DNA of 64,000 bases from Rheinheimera tangshanensis (GTDB lineage Bacteria; Pseudomonadota; Gammaproteobacteria; Enterobacterales; Alteromonadaceae). The stretch spans positions 159,084-223,083 of the forward strand of contig NZ_BMLH01000006.1 of the NCBI RefSeq assembly GCF_014645135.1, given 5' to 3'. The position numbers and the translations under genes were made by a program. This document shows positions 1-8,967 of the stretch, one piece after another (the stretch's first letter is position 1; each line of letters begins with the position of its first letter). The notes beneath the pieces are model-generated. The model searched no databases, was not told the DNA's origin, and saw nothing but the letters and a program-made list of their open reading frames with translations.

Positions 1-297
1 CGACGCTGGAGTTTTAAAAAACAACTGCAACAACAAGATGTTGAGTTACCAGTCAGTCGTTATACCGTCAATAACGGTTTGGCCTTGGCACAAACGGCAA
101 AACTGGGCCATGGCATAGCATTATTACCGGAGTATTTTGTCAAACAGGCGCTCGCTCAAGGTGAGCTGCAACAGGTGTTGCCGGATTGGCAGACAGAACA
201 GCATTCGCTGTACATCATTTATCCTTATCACAAAGAGCAATCTCAAAAAGTCAGAGCTTTTATCGATTTTATGCTACTGCACTATAGTCAAATATGA
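1..297 (+). CDS. LysR-family transcriptional regulator, C-terminal fragment (5' end outside window)
   Basis: The reading frame is open from base 1 and ends with TGA at 297, so only about 98 C-terminal residues are present. The visible part resembles the last third of a LysR substrate-binding domain. A segment reading NGLALAQTAKLGHGIALLPE matches the family's usual G-x-G-I-x-x-LP pattern, followed by a helix and a stretch rich in Y/H/K ending in a conserved-looking AFIDF helix. LysR regulators bind DNA through an N-terminal helix-turn-helix, which lies upstream of this window. Its target genes cannot be inferred, because the divergent neighbour that LysR genes usually control would also lie outside. 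The family call is fairly sure; the specific role is unknown. Confidence 0.75.
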   Translation, partial: RRWSFKKQLQQQDVELPVSRYTVNNGLALAQTAKLGHGIALLPEYFVKQALAQGELQQVLPDWQTEQHSLYIIYPYHKEQSQKVRAFIDFMLLHYSQI

Positions 298-475
298 GGC
301 TAAATCTCAGCGAGCCACTCGGTATGGGATAACAGCCAGGCTCTGAGAACCCATTCATAGTTCACCATAAGTAAACAATTCATCCACCAAACCGCTATTT
401 ATATTGAATTTAGTAGAAATTACACTGACTCAGAACACAGCAGTTTTCTATTTTTCTGGATCAGGAGATCTCCGA

Positions 476-1285
476 ATGAACCTTTGGCACAAACTAATGG
501 CAGTGGCTTTACTCTCCAGCTTGCCATGGACTCAAAGCACAGCACAAACTCACTCTGACAGCCGACAATTAACCTTGTCCTACAGCGATGGCAGACCGGC
601 AACTCAAGGCCTGGAGCAGGTCAATCAGGTATTGAGGTCTATTGGTGTCAGAGTCAGTACTGTGGCAATACCACAACAGGCAAAAGCTGTAATAGCTCAG
701 GCAAAACAGCGGGCGCTAACTAAACAAGAGAGCGAGCAGTTGATTGCGCACTTTGCGTTGCACAGAGGTGATCTGCTGGAACAGATCAAATTAGCGGGCC
801 GCGAGGCTGCAGCTCCACGAGGTGGTTTTTTATCCACCTCAGAAAAAGGTGTGGCGCCTTACCCTAAGGTCTACGATATGAAGGCGATGGCACCGGAACT
901 GGTGCATTATCTGCAGAAAAAGTTTGGTAAGCTACATGTCAACAGTGCCGACAATGGGGTAGGCATCGATGAAGTGATGACCATAGTGTCGGGTGGCGCC
1001 TGGACCTGGTTTTTTGTATTACCTGACAATACTACGGCTAAACTGACCTTAGGTTATGTACCAGCGGATGGTGACGCCTGGCGTATCAGCTATCCGGGTT
1101 TAGTACCTCATGGCGGTTTCTTCGACGCGCCTTATGGCCTGGTTGTGGCATATGCGCATGGGCCAGAACATTTCGTGATGCGTTATGAGGAGCCCGCTGT
1201 ACAAGGTGCAGAAACGCTGGGCACCAATCCCTGGATTAACTTTAATTATGAAAAACCTGAATTATTAACTCAGATAAAACCCTAG
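476..1285 (+). CDS. Secreted protein of unknown function
   Basis: A 269-residue protein of a family I do not recognise. An upstream in-frame ATG exists at 404. The ATG at 476 is preferred because AGGAG lies 8-12 bases before it and because it starts a good signal peptide: a basic MNLWHK start, a hydrophobic core MAVALLSSLPW, then a likely cut after STAQ. The mature protein has no obvious transmembrane segment or cysteine. Its central part has Gly/Pro-rich stretches (GGFLSTSEKG, VPHGGFFDAPYGLVV) and a Trp pair in GGAWTWFFVLPDN, suggesting a compact beta-rich domain. It stands alone in its transcription unit and ends just before a strong terminator at 1301. Periplasmic or extracellular location is inferred. 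Confidence 0.7.
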   Translation: MNLWHKLMAVALLSSLPWTQSTAQTHSDSRQLTLSYSDGRPATQGLEQVNQVLRSIGVRVSTVAIPQQAKAVIAQAKQRALTKQESEQLIAHFALHRGDLLEQIKLAGREAAAPRGGFLSTSEKGVAPYPKVYDMKAMAPELVHYLQKKFGKLHVNSADNGVGIDEVMTIVSGGAWTWFFVLPDNTTAKLTLGYVPADGDAWRISYPGLVPHGGFFDAPYGLVVAYAHGPEHFVMRYEEPAVQGAETLGTNPWINFNYEKPELLTQIKP

Positions 1286-1300
1286 CGTCAAAACAACAAA

Positions 1301-1326
1301 AGCCGGGCCTGTGACCCGGCTTTGCT
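1301..1326 (+). terminator. Rho-independent terminator after the secreted protein
   Basis: The stem AGCCGGG (1301-1307) pairs with CCCGGCT (1315-1321) across a 7-base loop. It is preceded by A's and followed by TTTG. It lies 16 bases after the stop codon at 1285. Confidence 0.75.
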
Positions 1327-1342
1327 AGTCAAAGGAGATAAA

Positions 1343-1906
1343 ATGGCAAACTCTTCTCAATGGTTCAACCCGCCCAAGCAGTATTCGGACGGGCCACTGC
1401 TACGATTTACCACAGCAGCCCACACAGACTTTTGGCAACATACGCATTATCACTTTTACCGCGACAATGGCCATTTCTATTATTGGCAAAGTACTGCTGA
1501 GCAGTTATCTCTGCTTGTTGAAGTACAAGTAAACGCCAATAGCAAGTTCGATCAGGCTGGTATTATGCTGAGAAAAGATGCCCATAATTGGTTAAAAATC
1601 TCAGCGGAATGGCTATCAAAAGACCAGGCAGCGCTGGGCTCAGTGAATACACAAAACGGAAAATCAGACTGGGCCAGCCAAAGCATCAAACCAGCGACAA
1701 ACTGGACCTTAAAAGTTGAAATTTCACAGCAGGACGCTGTGATCTTCGCCTTACTGGGCGAAGAATGGCAGCAACTGAGAGTATTGGATATCAGCCATAT
1801 CAGAGATAAAGACGAGATTTGCATTGGTATTTACGGCTGCAGTCCGGATGGGCCGGGCTGCGAGGTCAGGGTTCAACGAGTCGAGTTTCACGAGTCGGTT
1901 TTATAA
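1343..1906 (+). CDS. DUF1349 domain protein (concanavalin A-like fold)
   Basis: A 187-residue protein with the sequence character of the DUF1349 / REE1-like family, whose members are short beta-sandwich proteins. Typical pieces are the Trp-rich start (SSQWFNPPKQ), the HTHYHFYRDNGHFYYW segment, DQAGIMLRKDAHNWLKISAEW, and a C-terminal GIYGCSPDGPGCEVRVQRVEF motif. The start at 1343 is chosen over an in-frame upstream codon because AAAGGAG sits 6 bases before it. The protein has no signal peptide, so it is probably cytoplasmic. The yeast relative is linked to enolase regulation, but bacterial members have no established function. It follows the terminator at 1301 closely and its 3' end overlaps the convergent acetyltransferase by 6 bases. 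Confidence 0.75.
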   Translation: MANSSQWFNPPKQYSDGPLLRFTTAAHTDFWQHTHYHFYRDNGHFYYWQSTAEQLSLLVEVQVNANSKFDQAGIMLRKDAHNWLKISAEWLSKDQAALGSVNTQNGKSDWASQSIKPATNWTLKVEISQQDAVIFALLGEEWQQLRVLDISHIRDKDEICIGIYGCSPDGPGCEVRVQRVEFHESVL

Positions 1907-2398
1907 AGAGCAGAGCATATAACTGGCTATCTCAGGTAAATAAGTCTTCAGAATAGCCTGCTGATCCGCACTTAAATTCACGACTTTGACAAAACCTTGT
2001 TTTGCCCAGTAGCTTTCAGCACCCTGCACAGCAACCAAAGCCATCGCCTGCAAGCCCATGCCTTTGGCTTCAGCTCTGGCATGAGCCAGTAACTTCGGAG
2101 CCAAGGACTGGCCGCGAAACTCACTGGAAATCGCCATATCATGCAGATACAAACAGTTGGTGTTTTGATACAAAGGAAAAGCCGCAGCTAAAGGCGTGAT
2201 ACTGCCAAGCACCGAAGGATAAGCCAGCAGGTACCCTGCCATTTGCTGGTCAACAAAATAACCCCAGCAGGTTTGATGAAACACTGAAATCCGCTCAGCC
2301 ATCACAGTCGCAGATTCAACCAGTTCCTGGCTGTAACAATTCTGCTGCACCTGCATAAGTTGAGGCACATCAGCAGCGGATAAAACGGTTATAGCCAT
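1901..2398 (-). CDS. GNAT-family N-acetyltransferase
   Basis: A 165-residue single-domain acetyltransferase predicted to move an acetyl group from acetyl-CoA to an amine. The family's beta4 strand is visible as CLYLHDMAI, followed by the acetyl-CoA pyrophosphate-binding loop in EFRGQSLAPKLL (R-x-x-G-x-A type). The C-terminal part reads AMALVAVQGAESYWAKQGFVKV, the usual position where a Tyr and a GF pair close the fold. The ATG at 2398 is chosen; an in-frame GTG at 2422 would add eight hydrophobic residues not typical of the family. The substrate is unknown. The gene is convergent with the DUF1349 gene. Confidence 0.8.
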   Translation of the reverse strand: MAITVLSAADVPQLMQVQQNCYSQELVESATVMAERISVFHQTCWGYFVDQQMAGYLLAYPSVLGSITPLAAAFPLYQNTNCLYLHDMAISSEFRGQSLAPKLLAHARAEAKGMGLQAMALVAVQGAESYWAKQGFVKVVNLSADQQAILKTYLPEIASYMLCSL

Positions 2399-2479
2399 CA
2401 GATACACCAATAAAAATGCCACCAGCTCTTATAGAGACAAGTGGCTTCTCAGACAACAGACTCCAGAGTATATCGAGTT

Positions 2480-2884
2480 TTAGTTCAGACTCTTTAACAG
2501 TGTCTGATCTAAACCATCTCCGGTTAATAACTTAACTATGGCTTTGCAATGATCCAGCGTGAAATCACCTTCACTGATTTGCAGGTTTAAGGCTTCACGG
2601 CGTTTTTGCACTACACCGGACAAGGTTTTATTGTCAGCGTCTGCGCCTTTTAATTTCTGCTCTAACTTAGTCAGCCATGGATACAGCTGCTTTTCTGCAT
2701 CATAAGCCTGCTGGCGAATTTCCGGATGATAGTCTTCGCAGGCATTGAGATTTAACAAGTAAAAATTCAGATAACCGGCAACGGTCAGATACTGGTAGTC
2801 TACTGTTTCAGCTTTCACTGCAGAAGACAGCGTTGCAGAACTTAAACATAAAGCGGCGAACAGACTGTAACCTAACTTCTTCAT
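2480..2884 (-). CDS. Periplasmic protein of unknown function
   Basis: A 134-residue protein with a clear signal peptide: MKKLGYSLFAALCLSSATLSSAVKAE, likely cut after VKA. The mature part is helical and charged, with two cysteines, one in LLNLNACEDYHPE and one in FTLDHCKAIV, that could form a disulfide in the periplasm. No family was recognised. It stands alone between the acetyltransferase and the prp operon, in the same direction as both. Secretion is well supported; the function is unknown. Confidence 0.65.
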   Translation of the reverse strand: MKKLGYSLFAALCLSSATLSSAVKAETVDYQYLTVAGYLNFYLLNLNACEDYHPEIRQQAYDAEKQLYPWLTKLEQKLKGADADNKTLSGVVQKRREALNLQISEGDFTLDHCKAIVKLLTGDGLDQTLLKSLN

Positions 2885-2936
2885 CTAAGGCTCCCCTAAA
2901 AAATCGTAAATTCGATAATCAATCTACAGAGAATAA

Positions 2937-3000
2937 CCTGCCTTTTCAACAAGGCAGGGTATTTATAAGCCGTAAATTTAGAATTTAGGTTACGGCTTAT
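2937..3000 (-). terminator. Two hairpins downstream of prpF
   Basis: Hairpin 1 is CCTGCCTT (2937-2944) with AAGGCAGG (2951-2958). Hairpin 2 is an 11-bp perfect stem, ATAAGCCGTAA (2965-2975) with TTACGGCTTAT (2990-3000). On the minus strand both follow the prpF stop at 3023 and probably end the prp transcript. The U-tracts are weak, so they may also act as 3' stabilisers. Confidence 0.5.
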
Positions 3001-3022
3001 CAGTTTTTGTATTTAGGTGAGA

Positions 3023-4216
3023 TTAAAACGTCTCAGCAGGCACCCGCACCCAACCTTCCATCAATACCCTGGCACTGCGGCTCATGATAGCTTTGGTGAC
3101 TTTCCACTCGCCAGCTACCAATGCCGCTTCAGCCCCAACCCTTAAAGTGCCAGACGGATGACCGAAACGTACGGCTTTGCGTTTAACACCACCAGCGGCC
3201 TGATTGACTAAAGTGCCCGGAATTGCAGCTGCAGTGCCTATAGCCACAGCAGCAGTGCCCATCATGGCATGGTGCAATTTGCCCATCGACAAAGCCCGCA
3301 CTACTAAATCTATATCTGCTGTAGTCACGGCTTTACCACTGGACGAAACATAATCTGTTGCTGGCGAGACAAAAGCTATCTTAGGCGTATGCTGACGGGT
3401 TTTAGCTTCGTCTATATGAGTAATTAAGCCCATTTTCACCGCACCATAAGCGCGGATAGTTTCAAACATAGCCAAAGCTTTGGCATCGCTATTAATGGCG
3501 TCCTGCAGCTCTGTGCCTGTGTACCCAATATCTTTGGCGTTAACAAAAATAGTTGGAATACCGGCGTTGATCAGTGTGGCTTTAAATGTACCTACGCCTA
3601 GCACGTCCAAATCATCCACTAAGTTACCCGTCGGGAACATAGAGCCACCGCCCTCGCCGTCTTCATCGGCGGCAGGGTCGATAAATTCCAGTTGCACTTC
3701 AGCGGCAGGAAAGGTCACCCCATCCAGTTCAAAGTCACCACTTTCTTGTACTTCGCCGTTGATCATCGGTACATGAGCAATAATGGTTTTGCCAATATTA
3801 GCCTGCCAAATCCGCACTGTAGCTTTGCCGTTTTGTGGAATACGGCGCTCATCGACTAAACCTGCGCTGATGGCGAAGGAGCCGACAGCGGCGGATAAAT
3901 TGCCGCAGTTACCGCTCCAATCAACAAAAGCTTTATCGATAGAGACCTGGCCAAACAGATAATCCACATCATGATCGGCTTTGCTGCTTTTGGCTAAAAT
4001 CACAGTTTTGCTGGTACTGGACGTAGCGCCGCCCATACCGTCAATTTGTTTACCGTACGGATCAGGGCTACCAATCACCCGCAGCAGCAGCGCATCACGC
4101 GCCGCTCCCGGAGTTTGTGCTGCCTCCGGCAAATCCTGCAAACGGAAAAATACGCCTTTGCTGGTGCCACCACGGATATAAGTGGCCGGTATTTTAATTT
4201 GTGGCAAATAGCTCAT
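3023..4216 (-). CDS. prpF: 2-methylaconitate cis-trans isomerase PrpF
   Basis: A 397-residue PrpF-family isomerase. In the AcnD-dependent methylcitrate cycle it converts the 2-methylaconitate isomer made by AcnD into the form that aconitase can rehydrate to 2-methylisocitrate. The N-terminal signature PATYIRGGTSKGVFF holds the Lys associated with catalysis, followed by DPYGKQIDGMGGATSSTSK. The second half-domain contains FVDWSGNCGNLSAAVGSFAI, and the C-terminal part has FGHPSGTL, the diaminopimelate-epimerase-like repeat fold of the family. The length fits the family. It is the last gene of gntR-prpB-prpC-acnD-prpF and lies 8 bases after acnD, so the two are co-transcribed. Confidence 0.95.
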   Translation of the reverse strand: MSYLPQIKIPATYIRGGTSKGVFFRLQDLPEAAQTPGAARDALLLRVIGSPDPYGKQIDGMGGATSSTSKTVILAKSSKADHDVDYLFGQVSIDKAFVDWSGNCGNLSAAVGSFAISAGLVDERRIPQNGKATVRIWQANIGKTIIAHVPMINGEVQESGDFELDGVTFPAAEVQLEFIDPAADEDGEGGGSMFPTGNLVDDLDVLGVGTFKATLINAGIPTIFVNAKDIGYTGTELQDAINSDAKALAMFETIRAYGAVKMGLITHIDEAKTRQHTPKIAFVSPATDYVSSSGKAVTTADIDLVVRALSMGKLHHAMMGTAAVAIGTAAAIPGTLVNQAAGGVKRKAVRFGHPSGTLRVGAEAALVAGEWKVTKAIMSRSARVLMEGWVRVPAETF

Positions 4217-4224
4217 AGTTTTCC

Positions 4225-6813
4225 CTACACCTTAGCTTCAAGGAAGTCTTTGGCAAAACGCTGTAACACGCCACCAGCTTCATAAATAGACACTTCTTCC
4301 GCTGTATCCAAACGACAAGTTACTGGCACCTGCAGCACTTCACCATTTTTGCGCGTCACCACTAAAGTCAGAGTTGTGCGAGGTGTACGTTCACCTAAAA
4401 CGTCATAACTTTCTGTGCCATCCAACCCTAAGGTTTTACGGTTCACACCTGCTTTAAACTCCAGCGGCAATACCCCCATACCCACTAAGTTGGTACGGTG
4501 AATACGCTCGAAGCCTTCAGCTACTATGACTTCAACACCTGCTAACCGCACGCCTTTGGCCGCCCAGTCCCGGCTGGAACCCTGACCATAATCAGCACCA
4601 GCAATAATGATCAAAGGTTGCTTACGCTGCATATAAGTTTCAATGGCTTCCCACATCCGGGTGACTTTACCTTCAGGCTCAATACGGGTTAACGATCCTT
4701 GTTTGACTTTGCCATCCACCACTGCCATTTCGTTAATCAGCTTAGGGTTGGCAAAAGTAGCTCGCTGCGCTGTTAAGTGATCGCCGCGGTGAGTAGCATA
4801 AGAGTTAAAATCTTCTTCCGGCAGCCCCATTTTATGCAGGTATTCACCGGCCGCGCTGTCCATCATAATGGCATTGGATGGTGATAAATGGTCTGTGGTG
4901 ATGTTATCGCCAAGCACGGCCAGCGCCTTCATGCCCTTCATAGTGCGCTCACCAGCCAGTGCGCCTTCCCAATACGGTGGGCGACGGATATAAGTGCTTT
5001 GCGCACGCCAGTCGTACAGCGGGCTGATTTTTTCGCCGTAATCAACCGACAATGCAAACATAGGCTCATAAACTTTGCGGAACTGTTCAGGTTTGACGCT
5101 GCTTGCAACCACAGCATCAATTTCAGCATCGCTTGGCCAAATGTCTTTTAAGCGAATTTCCTTACCATCTTTATCAAGCCCCAGCACATCTTTTTCAATA
5201 TCAAAACGGATAGTACCGGCTATAGCATAAGCCACCACAAGCGCAGGAGAAGCTAAGAACGCCTGCTTGGCATAAGGATGAATACGGCCATCAAAGTTGC
5301 GGTTGCCAGACAATACAGCTGTGGCGTATAAATCACGCTCGATCAGCTCTTTTTGGATGACTGGATCCAAAGCACCACTCATCCCGTTACAAGTGGTACA
5401 GGCAAAAGCCACTATGCCAAAACCTAAGCTCTCTAAGTCGCCTAATAAATTGGCTTCTTTTAAATACAGCTCAACAGTTTTCGAACCAGGCGCTAAGGAG
5501 CTTTTCACCCAGGGTTTACGGCTTAAACCTTTGGCCTTGGCGTTGCGCGCCAATAAGCCAGCCGCTATGACGTTACGTGGGTTACTGGTGTTGGTGCAGC
5601 TGGTAATAGCAGCAATAATCACAGCGCCATCCGGCATTAAGCCAGGCTCGTTTTCTACCACACCACTAATGCCTTTAGCGGCTAAATCGCTGGTTGATAC
5701 TCGGGCATGAGGATTGGAAGGACCAGCAATAGTGCGGCCGACACTGGATAAATCAAAACGAATCACACGCTCGTATTCTGCTGTTTTTAAACTGTCGGAC
5801 CATAAACCTGCAGTTTTGGCGTAGGTTTCCACCAATTTGACTTGCGCTGGTTCACGGCCTGTCAGGGTTAGATAATCCAGAGTTTGCTGATCGATAGAGA
5901 ACATAGCGGCAGTAGCGCCATATTCCGGCGTCATATTGGAGATCGTAGCGCGGTCGCCTAAACTTAGGCTGCTTGCGCCTTCACCAAAAAACTCCAGATA
6001 AGCAGACACCACTTTTTCTTTGCGTAAAAACTCAGTCAAAGCCAGCACAATGTCGGTTGCCATAATGCCGGGCTGTGCTTTGCCGGTCAGCTCCACGCCA
6101 ATAATATCTGGCAGACGCATCCAGGAGGCACGGCCTAACATCACGCTTTCCGCTTCTAAGCCGCCTACCCCAATAGCAATAACACCCAGCGCATCGACAT
6201 GAGGCGTATGGCTGTCGGTACCGACTAAGGTATCAGGGAAAGCCACACCATCTATAGCGTGAATAACTGGCGACATCCGCTCTAAATTGATCTGGTGCAT
6301 AATGCCGTTACCCGGGGGTATTACATCGACATTTTTGAAGGCTTTTTTGGTCCAGTTAATAAAGTGGAATCTGTCGTCGTTGCGTCTGTCTTCAATAGCG
6401 CGGTTTTTCTCAAAAGCATCTTTTTCAAAACCACCATGCTCGACAGCCAACGAGTGATCGACAATCAGCTGAGTGGGCACTACGGGGTTTACTTTGGCCG
6501 GATCGCCGCCTTGCAAGGCTATCGCATCACGCAGGCCAGCTAAATCCACTAAAGCGGTTTGACCTAAAATGTCGTGGCACACCACACGGGCCGGAAACCA
6601 TGGAAAATCCAGATCCTGCTTGCGGTAAATCAGCTGTTTTAACGAATCAGTTAAAGTCGCTGGATCGCAGCGGCGCACTAAGTTTTCGGCATGAACACGG
6701 GAGGTATAAGGCAATTTGGCATAAGAGCCAGGTTCAATAGCGTTGCATGCAGCTTCTGCATCAAAATAATCCAGGTTAGTGCCTGGTAAGTGTTTACGGT
6801 AATTAGAATTCAT
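4225..6813 (-). CDS. acnD: Fe/S-dependent 2-methylcitrate dehydratase AcnD
   Basis: An 862-residue aconitase-superfamily enzyme that dehydrates 2-methylcitrate in propionate catabolism and works with PrpF instead of the iron-independent PrpD. The three cluster-binding cysteines are visible, one in AAITSCTNTSNPRNV and two in AFACTTCNGMSGALDP. The swivelling C-terminal domain has ADYGQGSSRDWAAKGVRLAGV. The size is slightly below that of housekeeping AcnA (about 890), as expected for AcnD. Pairing with prpF in the same operon separates it from a general aconitase. A hairpin in the 83-base gap to prpC (6850-6878) may lower its expression relative to prpBC. Confidence 0.95.
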   Translation of the reverse strand: MNSNYRKHLPGTNLDYFDAEAACNAIEPGSYAKLPYTSRVHAENLVRRCDPATLTDSLKQLIYRKQDLDFPWFPARVVCHDILGQTALVDLAGLRDAIALQGGDPAKVNPVVPTQLIVDHSLAVEHGGFEKDAFEKNRAIEDRRNDDRFHFINWTKKAFKNVDVIPPGNGIMHQINLERMSPVIHAIDGVAFPDTLVGTDSHTPHVDALGVIAIGVGGLEAESVMLGRASWMRLPDIIGVELTGKAQPGIMATDIVLALTEFLRKEKVVSAYLEFFGEGASSLSLGDRATISNMTPEYGATAAMFSIDQQTLDYLTLTGREPAQVKLVETYAKTAGLWSDSLKTAEYERVIRFDLSSVGRTIAGPSNPHARVSTSDLAAKGISGVVENEPGLMPDGAVIIAAITSCTNTSNPRNVIAAGLLARNAKAKGLSRKPWVKSSLAPGSKTVELYLKEANLLGDLESLGFGIVAFACTTCNGMSGALDPVIQKELIERDLYATAVLSGNRNFDGRIHPYAKQAFLASPALVVAYAIAGTIRFDIEKDVLGLDKDGKEIRLKDIWPSDAEIDAVVASSVKPEQFRKVYEPMFALSVDYGEKISPLYDWRAQSTYIRRPPYWEGALAGERTMKGMKALAVLGDNITTDHLSPSNAIMMDSAAGEYLHKMGLPEEDFNSYATHRGDHLTAQRATFANPKLINEMAVVDGKVKQGSLTRIEPEGKVTRMWEAIETYMQRKQPLIIIAGADYGQGSSRDWAAKGVRLAGVEVIVAEGFERIHRTNLVGMGVLPLEFKAGVNRKTLGLDGTESYDVLGERTPRTTLTLVVTRKNGEVLQVPVTCRLDTAEEVSIYEAGGVLQRFAKDFLEAKV

Positions 6814-6849
6814 GGCGTGGCCACTCAGTTAAATTGTTTACTTTAGATC

Positions 6850-6878
6850 CTACAAAAGCCCACTAAGGGCTTTTGTAG
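6850..6878 (-). terminator. Intra-operon hairpin between prpC and acnD
   Basis: The perfect 12-bp stem CTACAAAAGCCC (6850-6861) and GGGCTTTTGTAG (6867-6878) encloses a 5-base loop. Its core, AAAAGCCC-loop-GGGCTTTT, is a classic bidirectional terminator shape. It lies 19 bases beyond the prpC stop and 37 bases before acnD, so it may attenuate or process the operon mRNA. Confidence 0.55.
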
Positions 6879-6896
6879 TTTGGGTGCTTTTTGTGC

Positions 6897-8024
6897 TTAA
6901 CGGCTTGATAGTGGCGTTACACTACGTGGTTCCACACCTGTATATTCAGCACTTGGGCGAATAATACGGTTGTCCGCACGTTGTTCCATTACATGCGCAG
7001 CCCAGCCTGTTAAACGTGAACAGACAAAAATAGGCGTAAACAGCTTGGTTGGAATACCCATGTAGTTGTAAGCCGAAGCGTGGAAGAAATCGGCGTTACA
7101 GAACAGTTTTTTCTCACGCCACATTACCGCTTCACAGCGCACAGAAATATCGTACAAGGAGGTATTGCCGTTAGCTTTACCCAGCTTTTCTGACCATTCT
7201 TTGATCACAGCATTACGTGGGTCAGACTCGGCATAAATGGCATGGCCAAACCCCATGATTTTTTCTTTCCGTTCCAGCATGCCCATTAACTTGGTTTCGG
7301 CATCATCCGGATTATCCATCTTTTCAATCAGTTCCATCGCCGCTTCGTTGGCGCCACCATGCAGAGGGCCACGTAATGAACCAATAGCGCCAGTGATACA
7401 CGAGTGCATATCACTTAAGGTCGATGCACAAACACGGGCAGTGAAGGTAGACGCATTAAACTCATGCTCTGCGTATAAAATCAGCGACGAGTTCATTACA
7501 TCTGTATGCAGCTGAGTTGGTTTTTCACCATGTAAAGTCCAGAGGAACTGCTCGGCAATAGAATCGGCCGCTGTTTCCACCTCAATGCGCTGGCCTTTAT
7601 GGCTGAAGTTATACCAGTAGTTAATTAAGCCAGGGAAAATCGCCAGTAACCGGTCGGTCGCATCCTGTTGCTGAGCAAAACTCTGTTCAGTTTCTAAGTT
7701 GCCTAACATAGAGCAACCCGTGCGCATTACATCCATAGGATGGGCAGAAGCAGGAATTCGTTCCAGCACTTCTTTGAGTGCCTGTGGCAGGTTACGCATA
7801 GCTTTTAAACGTTTTTTGTACGCAGCCAGTTCAGCTTCGTTCGGTAACTCGCCTTTTAAAATCAGGTGCGCTACTTCTTCAAATTCACAGTGAGCGGCTA
7901 AGTCTTTGACGTCGTAACCACGATAGGTCAAGCCTGAACCTGTTTTGCCTACTGTGGATAAAGCGGTTTTACCTGCGATTTGGCCACGTAAGCCTGCGCC
8001 TGATAATTCTTTTGCGTTCGCCAT
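6897..8024 (-). CDS. prpC: 2-methylcitrate synthase PrpC
   Basis: A 375-residue citrate-synthase-family enzyme that condenses propionyl-CoA with oxaloacetate to 2-methylcitrate. The N-terminal segment GLRGQIAGKTALSTVGKTGSGLTYRGYDVKDLA is typical of PrpC rather than of the longer GltA. Catalytic histidines lie in SLRGPLHGGANEAAM and IMGFGHAIYAESDPR, and the catalytic Asp is expected in the FCNADFFHASAYNYMGIP segment. The C terminus has RIIRPSAEYTG, the arginine-containing substrate loop. It is 58 bases downstream of prpB and is transcribed with it. Confidence 0.96.
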   Translation of the reverse strand: MANAKELSGAGLRGQIAGKTALSTVGKTGSGLTYRGYDVKDLAAHCEFEEVAHLILKGELPNEAELAAYKKRLKAMRNLPQALKEVLERIPASAHPMDVMRTGCSMLGNLETEQSFAQQQDATDRLLAIFPGLINYWYNFSHKGQRIEVETAADSIAEQFLWTLHGEKPTQLHTDVMNSSLILYAEHEFNASTFTARVCASTLSDMHSCITGAIGSLRGPLHGGANEAAMELIEKMDNPDDAETKLMGMLERKEKIMGFGHAIYAESDPRNAVIKEWSEKLGKANGNTSLYDISVRCEAVMWREKKLFCNADFFHASAYNYMGIPTKLFTPIFVCSRLTGWAAHVMEQRADNRIIRPSAEYTGVEPRSVTPLSSR

Positions 8025-8082
8025 CTTGTCTCTCCGTTTTTAATTTGTTCTGTTGATTTATTGAATGCTGTAGTTATTGTTT

Positions 8083-8967
8083 TTATTTTTTAGCCGCAAA
8101 TAAGGAGTCTAGCTTTTGCTCATAACTGTGATAGTTCAGGAAGTCGTAAAGTTCAGCACGGGTTTGCATGCTGTCCACTACTGCTTTCTGATCGCCGTTG
8201 GCCAGAATAGACTCGTACACATTCAGTGCAGCTTTGTTCATTGCACGAAAGGCACTTAATGGATAGAGCACCATATCCACACCCACGCCAGCCAGCTCAG
8301 CTTTATTAAACAGCGGCGTTTGGCCAAACTCGGTGATATTGGCAAGCACTGGTACTTTCAGCACCTTAGTAAAGGCCTGGTATTGCTCCAGCGTATACAC
8401 AGCTTCAGCAAAAATGGCATCGGCACCTGCAGCTTCACAGGCTAAAGCACGCTCGATGGCGGCGTCTAAACCTTGTTGTTGCAAGGCATCAGTGCGCGCC
8501 ATAATAAAAAAGTTCTCGTCTGTTCTGGCATCGACAGAGGCCTTGACGCGATCAACCATTTCGTCCAAAGAGACGATTTCTTTGTTCGGTCTGTGACCAC
8601 AACGTTTTTGCGCCACCTGATCTTCAATATGAAAACCTGCAGCACCAGCTTTGGTCATTTCTTTCACAGTGCGAGCAATATTAAAAGCGCCGCCCCAGCC
8701 TGTATCGGCATCCACCAGCAAAGGCAGTTCAGTAGCACCGGTAATACGACGGATATCTTCACAGACATCGTTGAGCGAGGTCATGCCTAAATCCGGCAAA
8801 CCAAAAGAGGCATTGGCCACACCAGCACCTGATAAATACAAGGCTTTATGACCCACACGTTCAGCCATCATGGCGGTGTAGGCGTTAATAGTGCCCACCA
8901 GCTGTAACGGATGATTGTCTTTAATTGCCTGACGAAGCAGAGCGCCAGCGCTTTTTACATTAGCCAT
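8083..8967 (-). CDS. prpB: Methylisocitrate lyase PrpB
   Basis: A 294-residue member of the isocitrate lyase / PEP mutase superfamily that cleaves 2-methylisocitrate to pyruvate and succinate. The catalytic loop is seen in [19 protein letters not shown] (K-R-C-G-H signature). Mg-binding acidic residues are in [11 protein letters not shown], and the family segment [11 protein letters not shown] is present here as [11 protein letters not shown]. The start at 8967 (MANVKSAG) is chosen because AGGGGA precedes it by about 7 bases and the length then matches E. coli PrpB. The longer frame to 9000 overlaps the regulator gene. The gene overlaps the stop of gntR by 8 bases, so the two are translationally coupled. 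Confidence 0.95.
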   Translation of the reverse strand: MANVKSAGALLRQAIKDNHPLQLVGTINAYTAMMAERVGHKALYLSGAGVANASFGLPDLGMTSLNDVCEDIRRITGATELPLLVDADTGWGGAFNIARTVKEMTKAGAAGFHIEDQVAQKRCGHRPNKEIVSLDEMVDRVKASVDARTDENFFIMARTDALQQQGLDAAIERALACEAAGADAIFAEAVYTLEQYQAFTKVLKVPVLANITEFGQTPLFNKAELAGVGVDMVLYPLSAFRAMNKAALNVYESILANGDQKAVVDSMQTRAELYDFLNYHSYEQKLDSLFAAKK

